Assembly: GCA_013423325.1 (NCBI GenBank)
Contig: BLJB01000709.1
Coordinates: 2,803-20,351 of the forward strand
Direction: 5' to 3'
DNA length: 17,549 nt
DNA from: Usnea hakonensis
Taxonomy: Eukaryota > Ascomycota > Lecanoromycetes > Lecanorales > Parmeliaceae
The notes below the pieces were generated by a model that saw only the letters and a program-made list of their open reading frames with translations, had not been told where the DNA came from and ran no database searches. Positions 1-9,797 of the stretch are shown here, one piece after another. The translations under genes and the position numbers were made by a program. Positions within the stretch are counted from its first letter, which is position 1, and each line of letters opens with the position of its first letter.

Positions 1-118
1 AAGACGATGGTATCAAATGGTTTTCTTGCTACGAGTTGATAAGAGTCAAAGGATCCCGTAATTACCTTTCGAAGTTTAGGTAGACACGACGTATAAATTC
101 AAATTCAAAAATTCAAAA
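1..118. other. Non-RIPed flanking DNA
   Basis: This stretch contains ordinary numbers of CA and TG dinucleotides (for example around 8-30, 46-52 and 84-118), unlike everything that follows. Its right part is AT-rich with three loose copies of ATTCAAA (about 97-118). The minus strand reads open for roughly 30 codons between 1 and 85, but this is short and I recognise no protein in it. The change to RIPed sequence coincides with the edge of LINE-A at about 119. It may be unique host DNA or the end of an unduplicated element. Confidence 0.6.
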
Positions 119-1800
119 GTTAATATTCTAAAGGGGCTATTAAAGTCTTCGCCTTTAAGACTAAAATAGAAATTACCTTATGTATTTTAATTACTCTATA
201 AAGATATTTATTTTATATCTTAATTAGCTTCTTAAAGGACTTTTAAGAGAATCCTTCTATTCTATAAAAATAATACTAAATTAGTACTATAAATATTAAT
301 ATTAGATATACTATTATACTATATATTATATAATACCTAGTAAATATCGCTCTCTATATTAAGTTTATAAGATATTCTAAGGCTCGTTTCTATTCTATAG
401 CTTAAGCTATTAGTTAAGTAATATATAGTTCCTATTAAAATTTAATATCTATATATAAGCCTAATACTTTTATATTTAAACTAGAATCTATTTTAACCTC
501 TTTAAAGTTTAAAGATACCTCTATATTAAACTTCTTTAGGCTTCTTATTAGGTATACTAGCTTATATTTCTTAAGGGCGAATATTACCCTATATATTCTA
601 ATCTATTTAAAATAGATATTATAAGTTTTATATAATACTTTATAATTATCTTCTATACTTCTACTATATACTAGTAGATAAATATTATTAATAAAACCTT
701 CTATCTAAATAGGGAGAGTAGCTCTTATATATTATTTAATTAGAAAGATATTAAAAAAGAGGAATAGTATAGAAGAGAGTAATAATCCCTAAAAAATACT
801 AGTCTCTACTATTTTTATTAGACTCGTCTAGCTCTCTAATATTACGAATATTACCCTATTTATAAAAAAGTTAGATATTTATTTTACTATCTTTTTCGGG
901 ACTCTTCTCTCTTTTAGATTATAGAGGAGTCTCTTATATAAGATATTATTAAAGATATTTATAATATCTAATAAAAGTAAGCTAGTAACTTTTCTACTAT
1001 TAATAATATTATAGTTCTATATAATATAAATTATATCTATTAATAATTTTAGTATTATTTCTATTAATCTACCTTTTTTTACTCTTATTTATTATTAAGA
1101 AAGGAGACTATAGCTTTCTACTAATTCTACTAATTATTTTAAAATTACTATTTTTAATACTTTATTTAGAGTATTAAGTAAAACTATTAGTTAATACGCT
1201 TTAAATTTTAAATAGTTAGATTTATTTAGCTTTTTTAATATTACTATATTAGCCTCCTTAAAGAATCTTAAGTAGTATTCTAAATTAAAATAGACTTAGA
1301 AGAGCCTAGTAAGAGAGTCTATAATATATAAAACTATATATTTTAGAAACTAGTTAGAGATTCTTAAAACGCTCGGGGCTTTATTTATTATTAAATATAT
1401 AATCGCTTTTATTACTTTATCGCTATTAATCCTATCCCCTATAGATATTAGAATTAGATATTAAATATCTAGAATATTTTCTAAATTAACTATTAAGATA
1501 GATAGAAATAGTATATTTTTTAAAGTATTAACTTTATCTTTAAAACTAGACTATTTTATTCCTCTCTAGTCTAAAATAGCTAGAAACTATAGTAAGGGTT
1601 TTAGAGCTATACTTTACTCTTATCTCTATTAAATAAACTTCTAGATTTCGTCCTTCTTTAGCGATACTTTATATACTCTCTTATACTAATAGAGTATACG
1701 GGTTTTATATATAATCTTTACCTTCTCTCTTTCCGCCCCCCGAAGTTCCTCGGCTAACTACTCGTCTTAGAGTCGGTAGTACTCTTTAAGCCTAAGCTAG
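119..1800 (-). mobile_element. LINE-A: Tad1-like LINE fragment, truncated at both ends
   Basis: Colinear with LINE-B 4709-6390 at a constant offset of 4590, checked at 181/4771 and 1761/6351, so there is no net indel over about 1.6 kb. It covers the linker upstream of the reverse transcriptase, the RT domain and the start of the region after RT. Homology to LINE-B stops abruptly near 1800 on the 5' side, as in a normal 5' truncation. It also stops near 119 on the 3' side, which is unusual because LINEs keep their 3' ends, so a deletion or break is likely there. The left edge coincides with the edge of the RIPed zone. Confidence 0.85.
119..1800 (-). pseudogene. LINE-A ORF2 fragment: reverse transcriptase (RIP-inactivated)
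   Basis: Reading the minus strand, the RT block A motif appears as LLLLDIINIFNN (near 950-985) and the block B/C region as SSILFLFF and then EGFINN (near 675-690). The family form of the last motif is GFVDD; both catalytic Asp codons have become Asn (GAT to AAT), the change expected when TG becomes TA. Many in-frame TAG/TAA codons stand at positions that are Gln or Trp in Tad1-clade elements. The endonuclease end is missing because of truncation at 1800, and the C-terminal CCHC region is missing because of truncation at 119. It cannot encode a working protein. Recognition rests on the RT motif order and on gapless alignment to LINE-B. Confidence 0.85.
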
Positions 1801-2337
1801 CGATCGATTTAGGAGGTCGGAATCCTACTCTTTAGGCCCTTTACCTAGTTTATACCCTATAATTACTTTAAGGTTACTTTCGTATTTAGTTTAGACTATT
1901 CCTCTAGGCTAGGGCTTTATATAGTTAATAAATAAGATTAATTATTATTTAAATTAACTACTATTTACTTTTTAAATATAACTTCTATAAAACTAGATAT
2001 ATAGTATTACTTTAGTTTACTCTCTACTCCGCCTTAGATTCTTATTATAAAATAGTTAACTTCTTATAGTTCTTAGTATATTAATATATATATATTATTT
2101 TTTTAGACTATATAGATAGTCTTATTTAGCTCTAAAAACTAATAGTAGTTATTATTATATATTACGCTCTATAAGGTTTATCTACTTTATATTACTATTA
2201 GAGATCTTCTTTATTTAGGCTATCTATATCTTATAAAGACTACTATAATACTACCCTTATTAATAGTAATATTATAATATTTCTATCCTACTAATTAAGA
2301 ACCGCTATATTAAGTACTTAATTATATTTATATTAGG

Positions 2338-2480
2338 ATCTACTTATCTCTCTTTCTACTTCTAGCTATTAATTATATAAAAAAACTTAAACTTTTAAAA
2401 GATATAAAAATCGATATTAATAAATTTCTTATATTTAATAATCTATAATTTCTAAAAATATCCTATTTAATAGCTAATAG
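2338..2480 (+). repeat. Diverged direct repeat, copy 1
   Basis: Matches 2721-2880 in the same orientation. The best core starts with TAGCTA at 2363 (copy 2: 2745), passes through ACTTAAAC at 2385 (copy 2: 2767) and reaches ATCGAT at about 2410 (copy 2: about 2793). The offset stays at 382-383, so only about one indel separates them. Many differences are C/T or G/A, as RIP predicts. The copies are about 385 bp apart. Function unknown. Confidence 0.55.
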
Positions 2481-2720
2481 ACTAATATATCTATTAATAG
2501 AGACTAGCTTCGGTCTACGCTACTAATATATAATAGTTACTAATTAAATAGTTTTTATAAGCGATTTCCCTTATATATAATAAAGTATAATTTTATCTAT
2601 TTTAGTCTATATTTAGATCTATTTATATATAAAGTTTATCTATATTAAAATCTAGATATTAATATTTCTATTAATCTACTCTCGAACTTATATTAATATT
2701 TGTTTTAATATCTAAAGGGT

Positions 2721-2880
2721 ATCTATATCGAAATTTCTCTCTCTTAGCTAATAACTATTAAAAGGGACTTAAACTCTTAAGAGGTAAAAAAAATCGATCT
2801 TAATAATATATCTTTAAAATTAATATTAACGAGTCTCTAGTAGCTTCTATAGAATTTCTAAATATATTATCTAGCCTCTA
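2721..2880 (+). repeat. Diverged direct repeat, copy 2
   Basis: Partner of the repeat at 2338-2480. Beyond the core, similarity continues more weakly through the segment around 2850-2880, which resembles 2450-2480. The minus-strand translations of the two copies are not clearly alike in a single frame, so it is not established that they encode a repeated protein domain. Confidence 0.5.
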
Positions 2881-3064
2881 ATTAATAATTATAGAAATAG
2901 ATTTAAACTATTAAAAATATAGCTAACGCGTTTTACTCCTTTAACCTCTTCTTTAAATATATTTTAAGTTCTAAATTATTAACTAATATATCGCGATTAT
3001 AATTATATTTTAAATATATATTCTATATCTCTCGTAATAAGGACTTTAATTATTACTATAATAA

Positions 3065-3393
3065 GGGCGATAGAAGGAGCGTAAAAAGAGTAATAGAAAA
3101 AGTATAAAGAGAGCGATAAAAGAAGTATAAAGAGAGTAATAAAAAAAGTATAAAAAGGGCGATAGAAGAAGTATAAAGAGAATAATAGAAAGAGCGTAAA
3201 AAGAGCAATAAAAAGAGCGTAAAGAGGGTAATAGAAAAAGTATAAAAAGGGCGATAGAAGGAGCGTAAAGAGGGTAATAGAAAAAGTATAAAAAGGGCGA
3301 TAGAAGGAGCGTAAAGAGGGCGATAGAAGGAGTATAAGAAGGGCGATAGAAGGAGCGTAAGGAGGGCGATAAAAGGAGCGTAAGGAGGGCGAT
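3065..3393 (+). repeat. 23-bp tandem repeat array, 14 units plus 7 bp
   Basis: Units start at exactly 3065 + 23n. The least mutated form is GGGCGATAGAAGGAGCGTAA followed by AGA. The plus strand is almost pure purine apart from T and the C of CpG. Two units (3226-3271) are repeated exactly as 3272-3317, indicating a 46-bp dimer duplication. Left-hand units have lost more CpG than right-hand ones. The period is not a multiple of three, so a coding role is unlikely. The array lies about 75 bp upstream of the LINE-C 5' end. Confidence 0.95.
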
Positions 3394-3466
3394 TAGTAAT
3401 ATAATAATAGTAGATTAATATATAATATTACTTAATCTTCTAAAATAATTAGATAATCTAGATTAA
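3394..3466. other. AT-rich spacer between tandem array and LINE-C
   Basis: About 70 bp of RIPed AT-rich sequence with no visible motif. It shows no similarity to the 17 bases upstream of the ATG in LINE-B beyond the last four, so the 5' end of LINE-C is placed at about 3467. Confidence 0.5.
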
Positions 3467-3470
3467 TAAG

Positions 3471-3653
3471 ATAGCGATCACGAATTACGAATATATCTAC
3501 TAGGGCCCCTACGGGGCTCTAGAGACCTCTAATATAAAAGTTATAATAAATATAGCTAAGAACTAAGAGGAGGAGTTAATAAGAGTTAAAAAAAGATAAT
3601 ATAATATTAAAAATAATATAGAAGAGGAAGATAGATATATATTAATTATATAT
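3471..3653 (+). pseudogene. LINE-C ORF1 N-terminal fragment
   Basis: The ATG seen in LINE-B (ATGGCG) is ATAGCG here at 3471, so the start codon itself was destroyed by TG to TA change. The first about 61 codons can be followed in register with LINE-B: after the tenth codon both have an in-frame TAG (presumably a former Gln), then GPYGALETSNI. The gene is then split by LINE-B and resumes at 9087 in register with the codon interrupted at 3640. It is the N terminus of the LINE's gag-like ORF1 protein, which in the family binds element RNA. No domain can be named in this short part. Confidence 0.8.
3640..3653 (+). repeat. Target-site duplication of LINE-B, left copy
   Basis: The 14 bases TATTAATTATATAT at 3640-3653 recur at 9087-9100. 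LINE-B lies exactly between them, and joining 3640 to 9087 restores LINE-C sequence in register with LINE-B's own ORF1. This is the duplication made when LINE-B inserted. The low complexity of the site means the exact length could differ by a base or two. Confidence 0.85.
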
Positions 3654-3671
3654 TAATTAATTAATTAATTG
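3654..3671 (-). repeat. LINE-B 3' tail, tetranucleotide repeat
   Basis: A run of TTAA units on the plus strand directly after the target-site duplication, ending in TTG at 3669-3671. The equivalent end in the mini-insertion at 9798 reads TTGATTGATTGATTG, so the original tail was (TTGA)n on this strand, or (CAAT)n on the LINE sense strand, and here TG has become TA. LINEs often end in a simple repeat rather than poly(A). Confidence 0.85.
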
Positions 3672-4005
3672 TATTATACGCCTATACTAGCTACTTAATA
3701 TAAGCTAATAAGGGTACTATTATCGTTAAGCTAGTAGAGCTAGGTATCAAAAAAACCTAAAAGTAAACCCCTAGATAAAAACTCTAATTAAATAATATAT
3801 TTTTCCTTTACTATACTTTTAAGGAGTTCTAGTATATTACTATATATTTTTCTTCTTCTATATCTCGACTCTTTTAATCTTTATATTTATTTTCTTTAAC
3901 CGCCTTAATCTCTAAAAGTCGATATAGTCTTTTTTTTATATATCCTTTTTAGACTTAGTAGTCTCCTCTATCTTAAGGGGTAGTCTTAATCGTTAAAGTT
4001 ATTTA
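3672..4005 (-). other. LINE-B 3' untranslated region
   Basis: Lies between the likely end of ORF2 (near 4000, not exactly definable because stops and Gln/Trp codons have merged) and the tail. The last about 23 bases, TATTATACGCCTATACTAGC and on to 3697, also form the whole of the mini-insertion body at 9812-9836, with one substitution. This is presumably the end recognised by the element's own reverse transcriptase. No hairpin or terminator is obvious. Confidence 0.65.
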
Positions 4006-7000
4006 CTAGCTAGCTCGAAATTATTTAACTAGTCTAAATTAATTATCTATCTTATCGCTATCCGAATCCCTTTAATTATAGTTAGTATTATTTAGAAATC
4101 CCTAGTATCTATCTCTATAAGTAGTTATAGTTTATTCCTATATAATTCTAAATAGAAGAAGAGAATATATTTCATATCTTACTTTCTTTATCTATATATA
4201 TAGTTAGGGTTAATCCTTAGTACCCTTATTCTATTAAGGAATATATTAAGTTTAATTTTACCGCTCTTTATCTAGATAGTAACCGAGCTCTTAGCTTTTT
4301 TTAATATTTTATAATAATTAAACCTTCTATTATATAAGCCTCCTATTTAAGTAGGGGTTTTTATTATATTTAAAGTCCCTTATTAGTACTTTTCCTATTT
4401 TCTTAATTTCTAATCGTAGAACTAGTTTTATATTTTTCGTCTTATAATATTAATACTCTAATATTTCTTAATATTTTTAAGTAGATTAATCTATCCCTTT
4501 TTTTTTCTTATACTAATAGCCGCTTAGTCCTAGCTCTTTTCTTCTAGAGCCTTAAGAGTCTAGGCTTTCTTTTCTACTATAGATATAGGCTTTAGCTTCC
4601 TCCTTCTACCTCTACTAGTCTAGAGGTATTAAATAATTTATTTATTATTCTTTTTTATAGCGATATAGGTACCTTATAGGGTCTAGTATTATAGTACTAG
4701 CTTATCTAGCTAGTATTCTAATAGAGGTATTAATACTTCTACCTCTAGAACTAAGATAGATATAGCTTTATATACTCTAATTACTTTATAGAGATACTCG
4801 TTTTATATCTTAGCTAGCTTTTTAGAGGGCTTTTAGGAGAATCCCTTAATCCTATAAAGATAGTACTAGATTAGTACTATAAATATTAATATTAAGCGTA
4901 TAATTATACTATATACTATATAATATCTAGCGAATATCGCTCTCTATATCGAGCTAGTAAGGTATTCTAAAGCTCGTTTCTATCCTATAATATAAGCTAT
5001 TAGCTAGATAATATATAGTCCCTATCGAAGTTTAATATCTATATATAAGCTTAGTACTCTAATATTTAGGCTAAAATCTATTTTTATTTCCTTAAAATTT
5101 AAAGATATTTCTATATTAAATTTCTTTAGGCTTCTTATAAGATATATTAGCTTATATTTCTTAGGGGCAAATATTACCCTATATATCTTAGTCTATCTAA
5201 GATAGATATTATAGGCCTTATATAGTACTCTATAATTATCTTTTATACTTTCGCTATATACTAGTAAATAAATATTATTAACGAAACCTTTTATCTAGAT
5301 AGGGAGAGCGGCTTTTATATATTATTTAATTAGAGAGGTATTAAAGAAAAGAAATAGTATAGGGGAGATTAATAATCTCTAAAGAATATCTATCTCTATT
5401 ATCTCTATTATACTTATCTAGCCTCTTAATATTACGGATATTACTCTATTTATAAGGAAGTTAGATATCTATCTTATTATCTTTTCTAGGACTCTCCTTT
5501 CCTTTAGATTATAGAGGAGCCTCTTATATAAGATATTATTAAAGGTACCTATAATATCTAGTAAAAGTAGACTAGCGACTTTTCTATTATTAATAATACT
5601 ATAGTTCTATATAATATAAATTATTTCTATTAGTAATTCTAGTATTATTTCTATTAATCTACTTTTCTTTACTCCTATTTACTATCAAGAGAGAAGATTA
5701 TATCTTTCTATTAGTTCTACTAGCCGCTTTAAAATTACCGTTTCTAGCGCTTTATCTAAATTATTAAGTAAGGCTATTAATTAATATATCTTAAATTCTA
5801 AGTAGTTAGGTTTATTTAACTTTTTTAATATTATCGTATTAGCCTCCTTAAAGATTTTCGGGTAGTATTCTAAGTTAAAATAGGCTTAGAAGAGTCTAGT
5901 AAAAAAGTCTATAATATATAAAGCTATACTTTTTAGAAACTAATTAAGGATTCCTAAAACGCCTAGAGCTTTATCTACTATTAGATATATAATTATTTTT
6001 AATACTTTATCTCTATTAATTCTATCCCTTATAGGTATTAGAATTAGGTATTAAATATCTAGAATATCCTCTAAATTAGTTATTAAGATAGATAGAAATA
6101 GTACTCTTTTTAGAGCGTTAATTTTATCTTTAAATCTAGACTATTTTATCCCTCTTCGATCTAGAATAGCCGGGAATTATAGTAAGGGTTTTAGAGCCGT
6201 ACTCCGCTCTCTTCTTTATTAGGTAAGCTTCTAGATTCTATCTTTTTTTAGAGACGCTTTATATACTCCCTCGCGCTAATAGAGTATATAGGTTTTATAT
6301 ATAACCTTTATCTTCTCTCTTTTAGCCTTTCGAAATTCCTTAATTAACTACTCGTCTTAGAGTTAGTAATACTCTTTTAGTCTAAGTTTAGCCGCCTTAA
6401 TAACTTTTATATAATCTATATTCTAGTATAATTTCAAGTTAATCGTAGACTCTATCTATAGTATATAGTTCTCTATTATCTTCTAGAAACCTTAGTTTAT
6501 AATCTTTATAAAGATATCTATCTCCTCCTTTATTCTTATAGACCTCTTAGAGAGAGTATTTTATAGAGTACTACTACTTCTAGCTATCTTAGAGGTAGTA
6601 TCTTTTTCGGCTAGTTTCTTCTATAGTTATTACTTTTTTATTAATATCTCTTTCTATTATTATTCTAATTTTATTACTATTAGTATATAGTTAGACGCGT
6701 ATTCTAGGTCTTCTTTTAGGGTATAACGAACTATAGCCTAATAGATAGTTAATATTAGAAAGACTAGATCAATAGCTAATTTCTAGCCTTAGAATTTCTA
6801 TATAGTTAAGTTATTTAATAGCTCTAGAATTATTTCCTTAGCTTAGATAACTTTAATAAATTTATTAGTTATTTTATAATATATATATTATTCTTTATTA
6901 TTCTATCTAGAGTAGTAGAGATTAAAATCTTTAAGAGCTATATATTCGCCTTCCTCCTCTAAAGCTTATTTTAAAAATACTAGTATTAGAGAGGCTATTA

Positions 7001-7356
7001 CTACCTCTATTAACGCTAGTAACTAATTATATATATTATATATCTAAAGGATTAGTTCTTAAGTAGAGGGTTAAGAAAGAGTATACTCTTCCTCGTCTCT
7101 ATTATTTTACTTAATATTTAATCTAAGGGAGTAAAAGTCGTCTCTTTAGTATTTAATCTTCTAGCTAGTTAGATCTATCCTTTTATTAATATAAAAGTAT
7201 ATCTATATATTTAGACCTAATTTATAAGCTAGTAGAAACCTACTAGAATTTAGATTATATATTAATCTATTAAACGTATTATAGTTTAGTTTCTAGATCG
7301 CTAGTATATTAAAATCTTATATTTCCCGCTCCTTAAAAAGTAATACTAATACTTTA
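4006..7356 (-). pseudogene. LINE-B ORF2: endonuclease-reverse transcriptase, RIP-inactivated
   Basis: ORF2 nicks the target (APE endonuclease) and copies the RNA there (reverse transcriptase). The endonuclease part, clearer in LINE-C, has IQKPSYN, FYINKRID, the decayed GDFN motif (about 6935-6909) and the decayed SDH motif (about 6698-6687). In RT, block A reads LLLLDIIGTFNN (Asp codon 5558-5556 retained), then NFLINRV, SPILFLFFN and GFVNN at 5288-5274, where the family has GFVDD. Downstream come LEVEVLI (about 4745) and a C-terminal block with SSVTI, GKIKLNIFLNRIRV and DMKYILFFY, the last being the H-X4-C half of a CCHC motif with both residues now Tyr. Both Asp to Asn changes and many TAG/TAA codons rule out activity. 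Limits are approximate. Confidence 0.88.
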
Positions 7357-8900
7357 TTTTTTAATTTCTATATATTATATTATAAGACCTTTAATATACT
7401 ATCCTTACTTATTAATATAGATATTAAAATTCGAACCGTTAAGACTAGTATCTATTATACTTAATATTAAGGTTATATTAATTATATTAATTATATTCTA
7501 GAAGCCGGTTTTTCTTTTAAACTAGATTAGATATATCTACCCCGGTTCTCTTTCTAATATCTTAGGCGGCCTTTCTACCTTTTTTAATTATTAGTTACTC
7601 GAGATTTCTTCTAGCCTCTTTTTTTTTAGGGATATTATCTTCTATCTATCCTCTATTTAGACTAGGGCTAAGATAGATTAAATTATTATTAAGGGCTCTT
7701 TATATTATTTAGAAGTATTCTTCCTTTTCTATTTAAGGCGTTCTATCTTATATTAGCGGATCTAGTAGATTAAGCTTTATATTTTATAATTATCTTAATA
7801 GATTATATAGTATCTTTACCCTTAACCTTAATAATCCTTAATAGAGTAGGCTCCTATATAGTATCTATACTTTTCTAGTCTCTAGTATAATCTTTAAAAG
7901 TAGTTATACTATTAGTATTAATAGTACTACTTTAGTCTACTTACTCTCTCCTATTTTCTATAATAGAGTAGCTAGCTATTTTCTATTATACTCTTTACTA
8001 TTAGTCTATTTACCCCTTCGGGGCCTTTAGTTTTAATTAGAAGTATAGAGTATTTCTTAATCCCTTTATATATCTTTTTTATTTATATAAATAGGGGCTA
8101 TTCTACTCTTACTACCTTTAGTTTAAAATAAAGAGTACTATTCTCCTATTTTAGCTTTTCGATATAAGCCCCTTAATCTTTATTATTAAACATATTAATT
8201 CTTACTAAGTCGATAGCTATTATAAAGGAAGGTTTAAGGATATAGATTAATAAATAACTATTTTAGATTATTTTAATATTTTTCTCTATTATCCTCTTTA
8301 CTTCCTTTAAGGCTATATATAGAATTATACCCCTATTATAGGAGTACCTTACTATAATAATAGAGCTTATTAGGGCTTTATTATTATAGAATATATTTTT
8401 AAGCTATATTAATATAATATATTTAATCTTCTTTTTCTTCTTTTTATTTTTTATCCTAATTATTACCCTTTTCTTATTAGCGTTTCCTATTATAGTATAG
8501 GAGGGTAGTAGTACCGAGTTTAGTTACTTATATATAAATAGTCTAGCGGTATTACTAGCTACCTTTTAGGCCTAGAATTATTATAGTATTAAGGGTAAAC
8601 CTCTAATTAGCTATTTCTCTATCTACTTTCGGGTCTCTTTCTATTTAGTTTTAGCTAACTCTATATATTCCTCTATTAGCTAGATTACTATTTTAAATAG
8701 TCTAAATTTCTATTTATCGAGGTCCTTAAAAGATATATTTTTTATAGTTTCTATTATATCCTTAACTAACTAGTCTATCCTCTTAATATAGTTACGCTCG
8801 TAATTCTTTTTCTTTTATTTTATATCGCTCTTTATAGCCTTTACTACTTTTCTACTTAACCTCTCTATTCGTCTTATCGCGTCTATACGTATAGCTAATA
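5533..8900 (-). repeat. Large inverted repeat, left arm (LINE-B part)
   Basis: Pairs with 9087-12503 in opposite orientation. This arm is 3368 bp; the right arm is 3417 bp including a 49-bp insertion with its duplication, leaving 3368 bp. The spacer between the arms is 186 bp (8901-9086). The inverted repeat is explained by LINE-B having inserted backwards near the 5' end of LINE-C, not by transposon terminal repeats. Confidence 0.9.
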
Positions 8901-9069
8901 TATATCTACTTCCTCTTCCCGCGTTATCTCCGTTATTACGTTACTCTCCCTCGACTCCTACCGACTCCTCTTCTTAGTTCTTGGTTATACTCGTTATAAC
9001 CTCTATATTAGAGGTCTCTAGAGCCCCGTAGGGGCCCTAGTAGGTATGTTCGCTATTCGTAGTCGCCAT
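7400..9069 (-). pseudogene. LINE-B ORF1 (gag-like), RIP-inactivated
   Basis: Starts at an intact ATG (9069-9067), giving MATTNSEH and a TAG after codon 10. Next come an Asn/Gly/Arg-rich stretch (RNNGDNAGRGSRY) and a lysine-rich region around 8890-8790 that may be helical. The C-terminal half (about 7800-7400) is rich in Gln-type stops and basic residues, for example NNIKSP followed by three TAA codons. ORF1 proteins of this clade are nucleic-acid-binding and often end in CCHC knuckles; I could not place one. ORF1 and ORF2 lie in different frames, shown by comparing LINE-C. The end is uncertain, somewhere between about 7560 and 7360. Many in-frame TAA/TAG codons make it non-functional. Confidence 0.75.
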
Positions 9070-9086
9070 CCTAGAGTATATTCTTC
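9070..9086 (-). other. LINE-B very short 5' leader
   Basis: Only 17 bases separate the ATG from the target-site duplication. LINE-C also begins within a few bases of its start codon. So the 5' end at or near ATG is shared by two copies and is less likely to be a random truncation. Confidence 0.6.
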
Positions 9087-9100
9087 TATTAATTATATAT
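9087..9100 (+). repeat. Target-site duplication of LINE-B, right copy
   Basis: TATTAATTATATAT, identical to 3640-3653. LINE-C sequence resumes here in register. Confidence 0.85.
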
Positions 9101-9787
9101 ATAAATATAATAAAGAGGATAGAGAGATTAAATAAAAAGATAGTAAAGATTATAAAGAATAATATAAAATAGAAAAAAAAGGGTTATAAATATAACTATA
9201 TTAAAAGAATAGGCTAGTTAATTAAAGATATAATAGAAATTATAAAAAATATATTATTTAAAAATCTTAATAGATAGAAATTTAAACTATTTAAAATAGT
9301 AATCTAGCTAATAAATAAATATATAGAATTAGCTAAAGTCGAATAAAAAGAGATCTAAAAATAGATAAAAAAATAATTAATTAGAGGCCTATCTCTAATA
9401 TTATAATAATTCTAGATCTAGAGAATAGCTAGTAATACTATTAAACTACTTACTTATAAATAACTATATTTAGTAATACTACCCTTATATATTATAGCGG
9501 GGAATATTAATAAGAAAAAAGTAATAATTAGAATAAAAAGTAAAAAGAAGAGAAAGAAGATTAAGTATACTATATTAATATAATTTAAAAATATATTCTA
9601 AAGTAATAAAGTTTTAATAGGCTCTATTATTATAATAAAATATTTCTAAAATAGGGGTATTATTTTATATATAGTTTTAAAGGAGGTAAAGAGAGTAATA
9701 AAAAAGAATATTAAAATAATCTAGAAAGATTATTTTTTAATCTATATTTTTAAACCCCCCTTTATAATAGCTATTAATTTAATAAAA

Positions 9788-9797
9788 ATTAATATAT
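9788..9797 (+). repeat. Target-site duplication of mini-LINE insertion, left
   Basis: ATTAATATAT, repeated at 9837-9846. LINE-B has a single ATTAATATGT at the matching place (reverse of about 8189-8198), so the uninterrupted site is known. The duplication may extend to 12 bases (adding TT). Confidence 0.85.

Larger units (their letters stand above)
1801..3064. other. Unassigned RIPed DNA
   Basis: This region is strongly AT-rich with almost no CA/TG (one TG at 2701), so it was duplicated and RIPed, but it shows no similarity to the LINE or LTR elements in this window. I translated parts of the minus strand in three frames; one frame is relatively stop-poor between about 1830 and 2290, but no known motif is visible. 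It contains a diverged internal duplication (2338-2480 and 2721-2880). It may be the body of another transposon whose other copies lie elsewhere in the genome. Confidence 0.5.
3467..3653 (+). mobile_element. LINE-C, 5' segment (continues at 9087)
   Basis: This is the first part of a plus-strand LINE whose continuation lies beyond LINE-B. It aligns gaplessly to LINE-B: from start codon to 3640 is 169 bases, and LINE-B from 9069 to 8900 is also 169. A GC-rich segment of about 30 bases (around 3505-3535) is identical in the two copies and contains no CA or TG. The rest is far more mutated than LINE-B, including losses outside CpA. The end at 3653 includes one copy of the 14-bp target-site duplication made by LINE-B. 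Confidence 0.9.
3654..9086 (-). mobile_element. LINE-B: full-length Tad1-like non-LTR retrotransposon
   Basis: A complete but RIPed LINE of about 5.43 kb in minus orientation. Order from its 5' end at 9086: a 17-base leader, ORF1 (from 9069), APE-type endonuclease (about 7356-6636), reverse transcriptase (about 5660-4900), a linker, a C-terminal CCHC-like motif (about 4150-4200), an untranslated 3' part (below about 4000) and a short tandem tetranucleotide tail (3654-3671). It sits inside LINE-C in opposite orientation, flanked by a 14-bp target-site duplication, so it is the younger of the two. It keeps more CpG and more G/C overall than LINE-C. The layout matches the Tad1 clade of fungal LINEs. 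I could not recognise an RNase H domain. Confidence 0.92.

Noticed and set aside
1..90. Short minus-strand open reading frame in the left flank
   Set aside because: About 30 codons, no recognisable motif, no start or stop in the window; could be chance.
3065..3393. CRISPR array
   Set aside because: Units are directly adjacent with a 23-bp period and no unique spacers; the setting is eukaryotic transposon DNA.
3500..3535. GC-rich hairpin (GCCCC...GGGGC) as a regulatory element in LINE ORF1
   Set aside because: Short stem within coding sequence; its conservation between copies is explained by the absence of CA/TG sites.
3654..3671. Independent microsatellite
   Set aside because: It is the RIPed tail of LINE-B, as shown by the un-RIPed tail of the mini-insertion.
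4290..4690. RNase H domain between RT and the C-terminal motif of LINE-B
   Set aside because: The space is of the right size, but I see no TDGS-like motif or acidic residue pattern; some Tad1 elements lack RNase H here.
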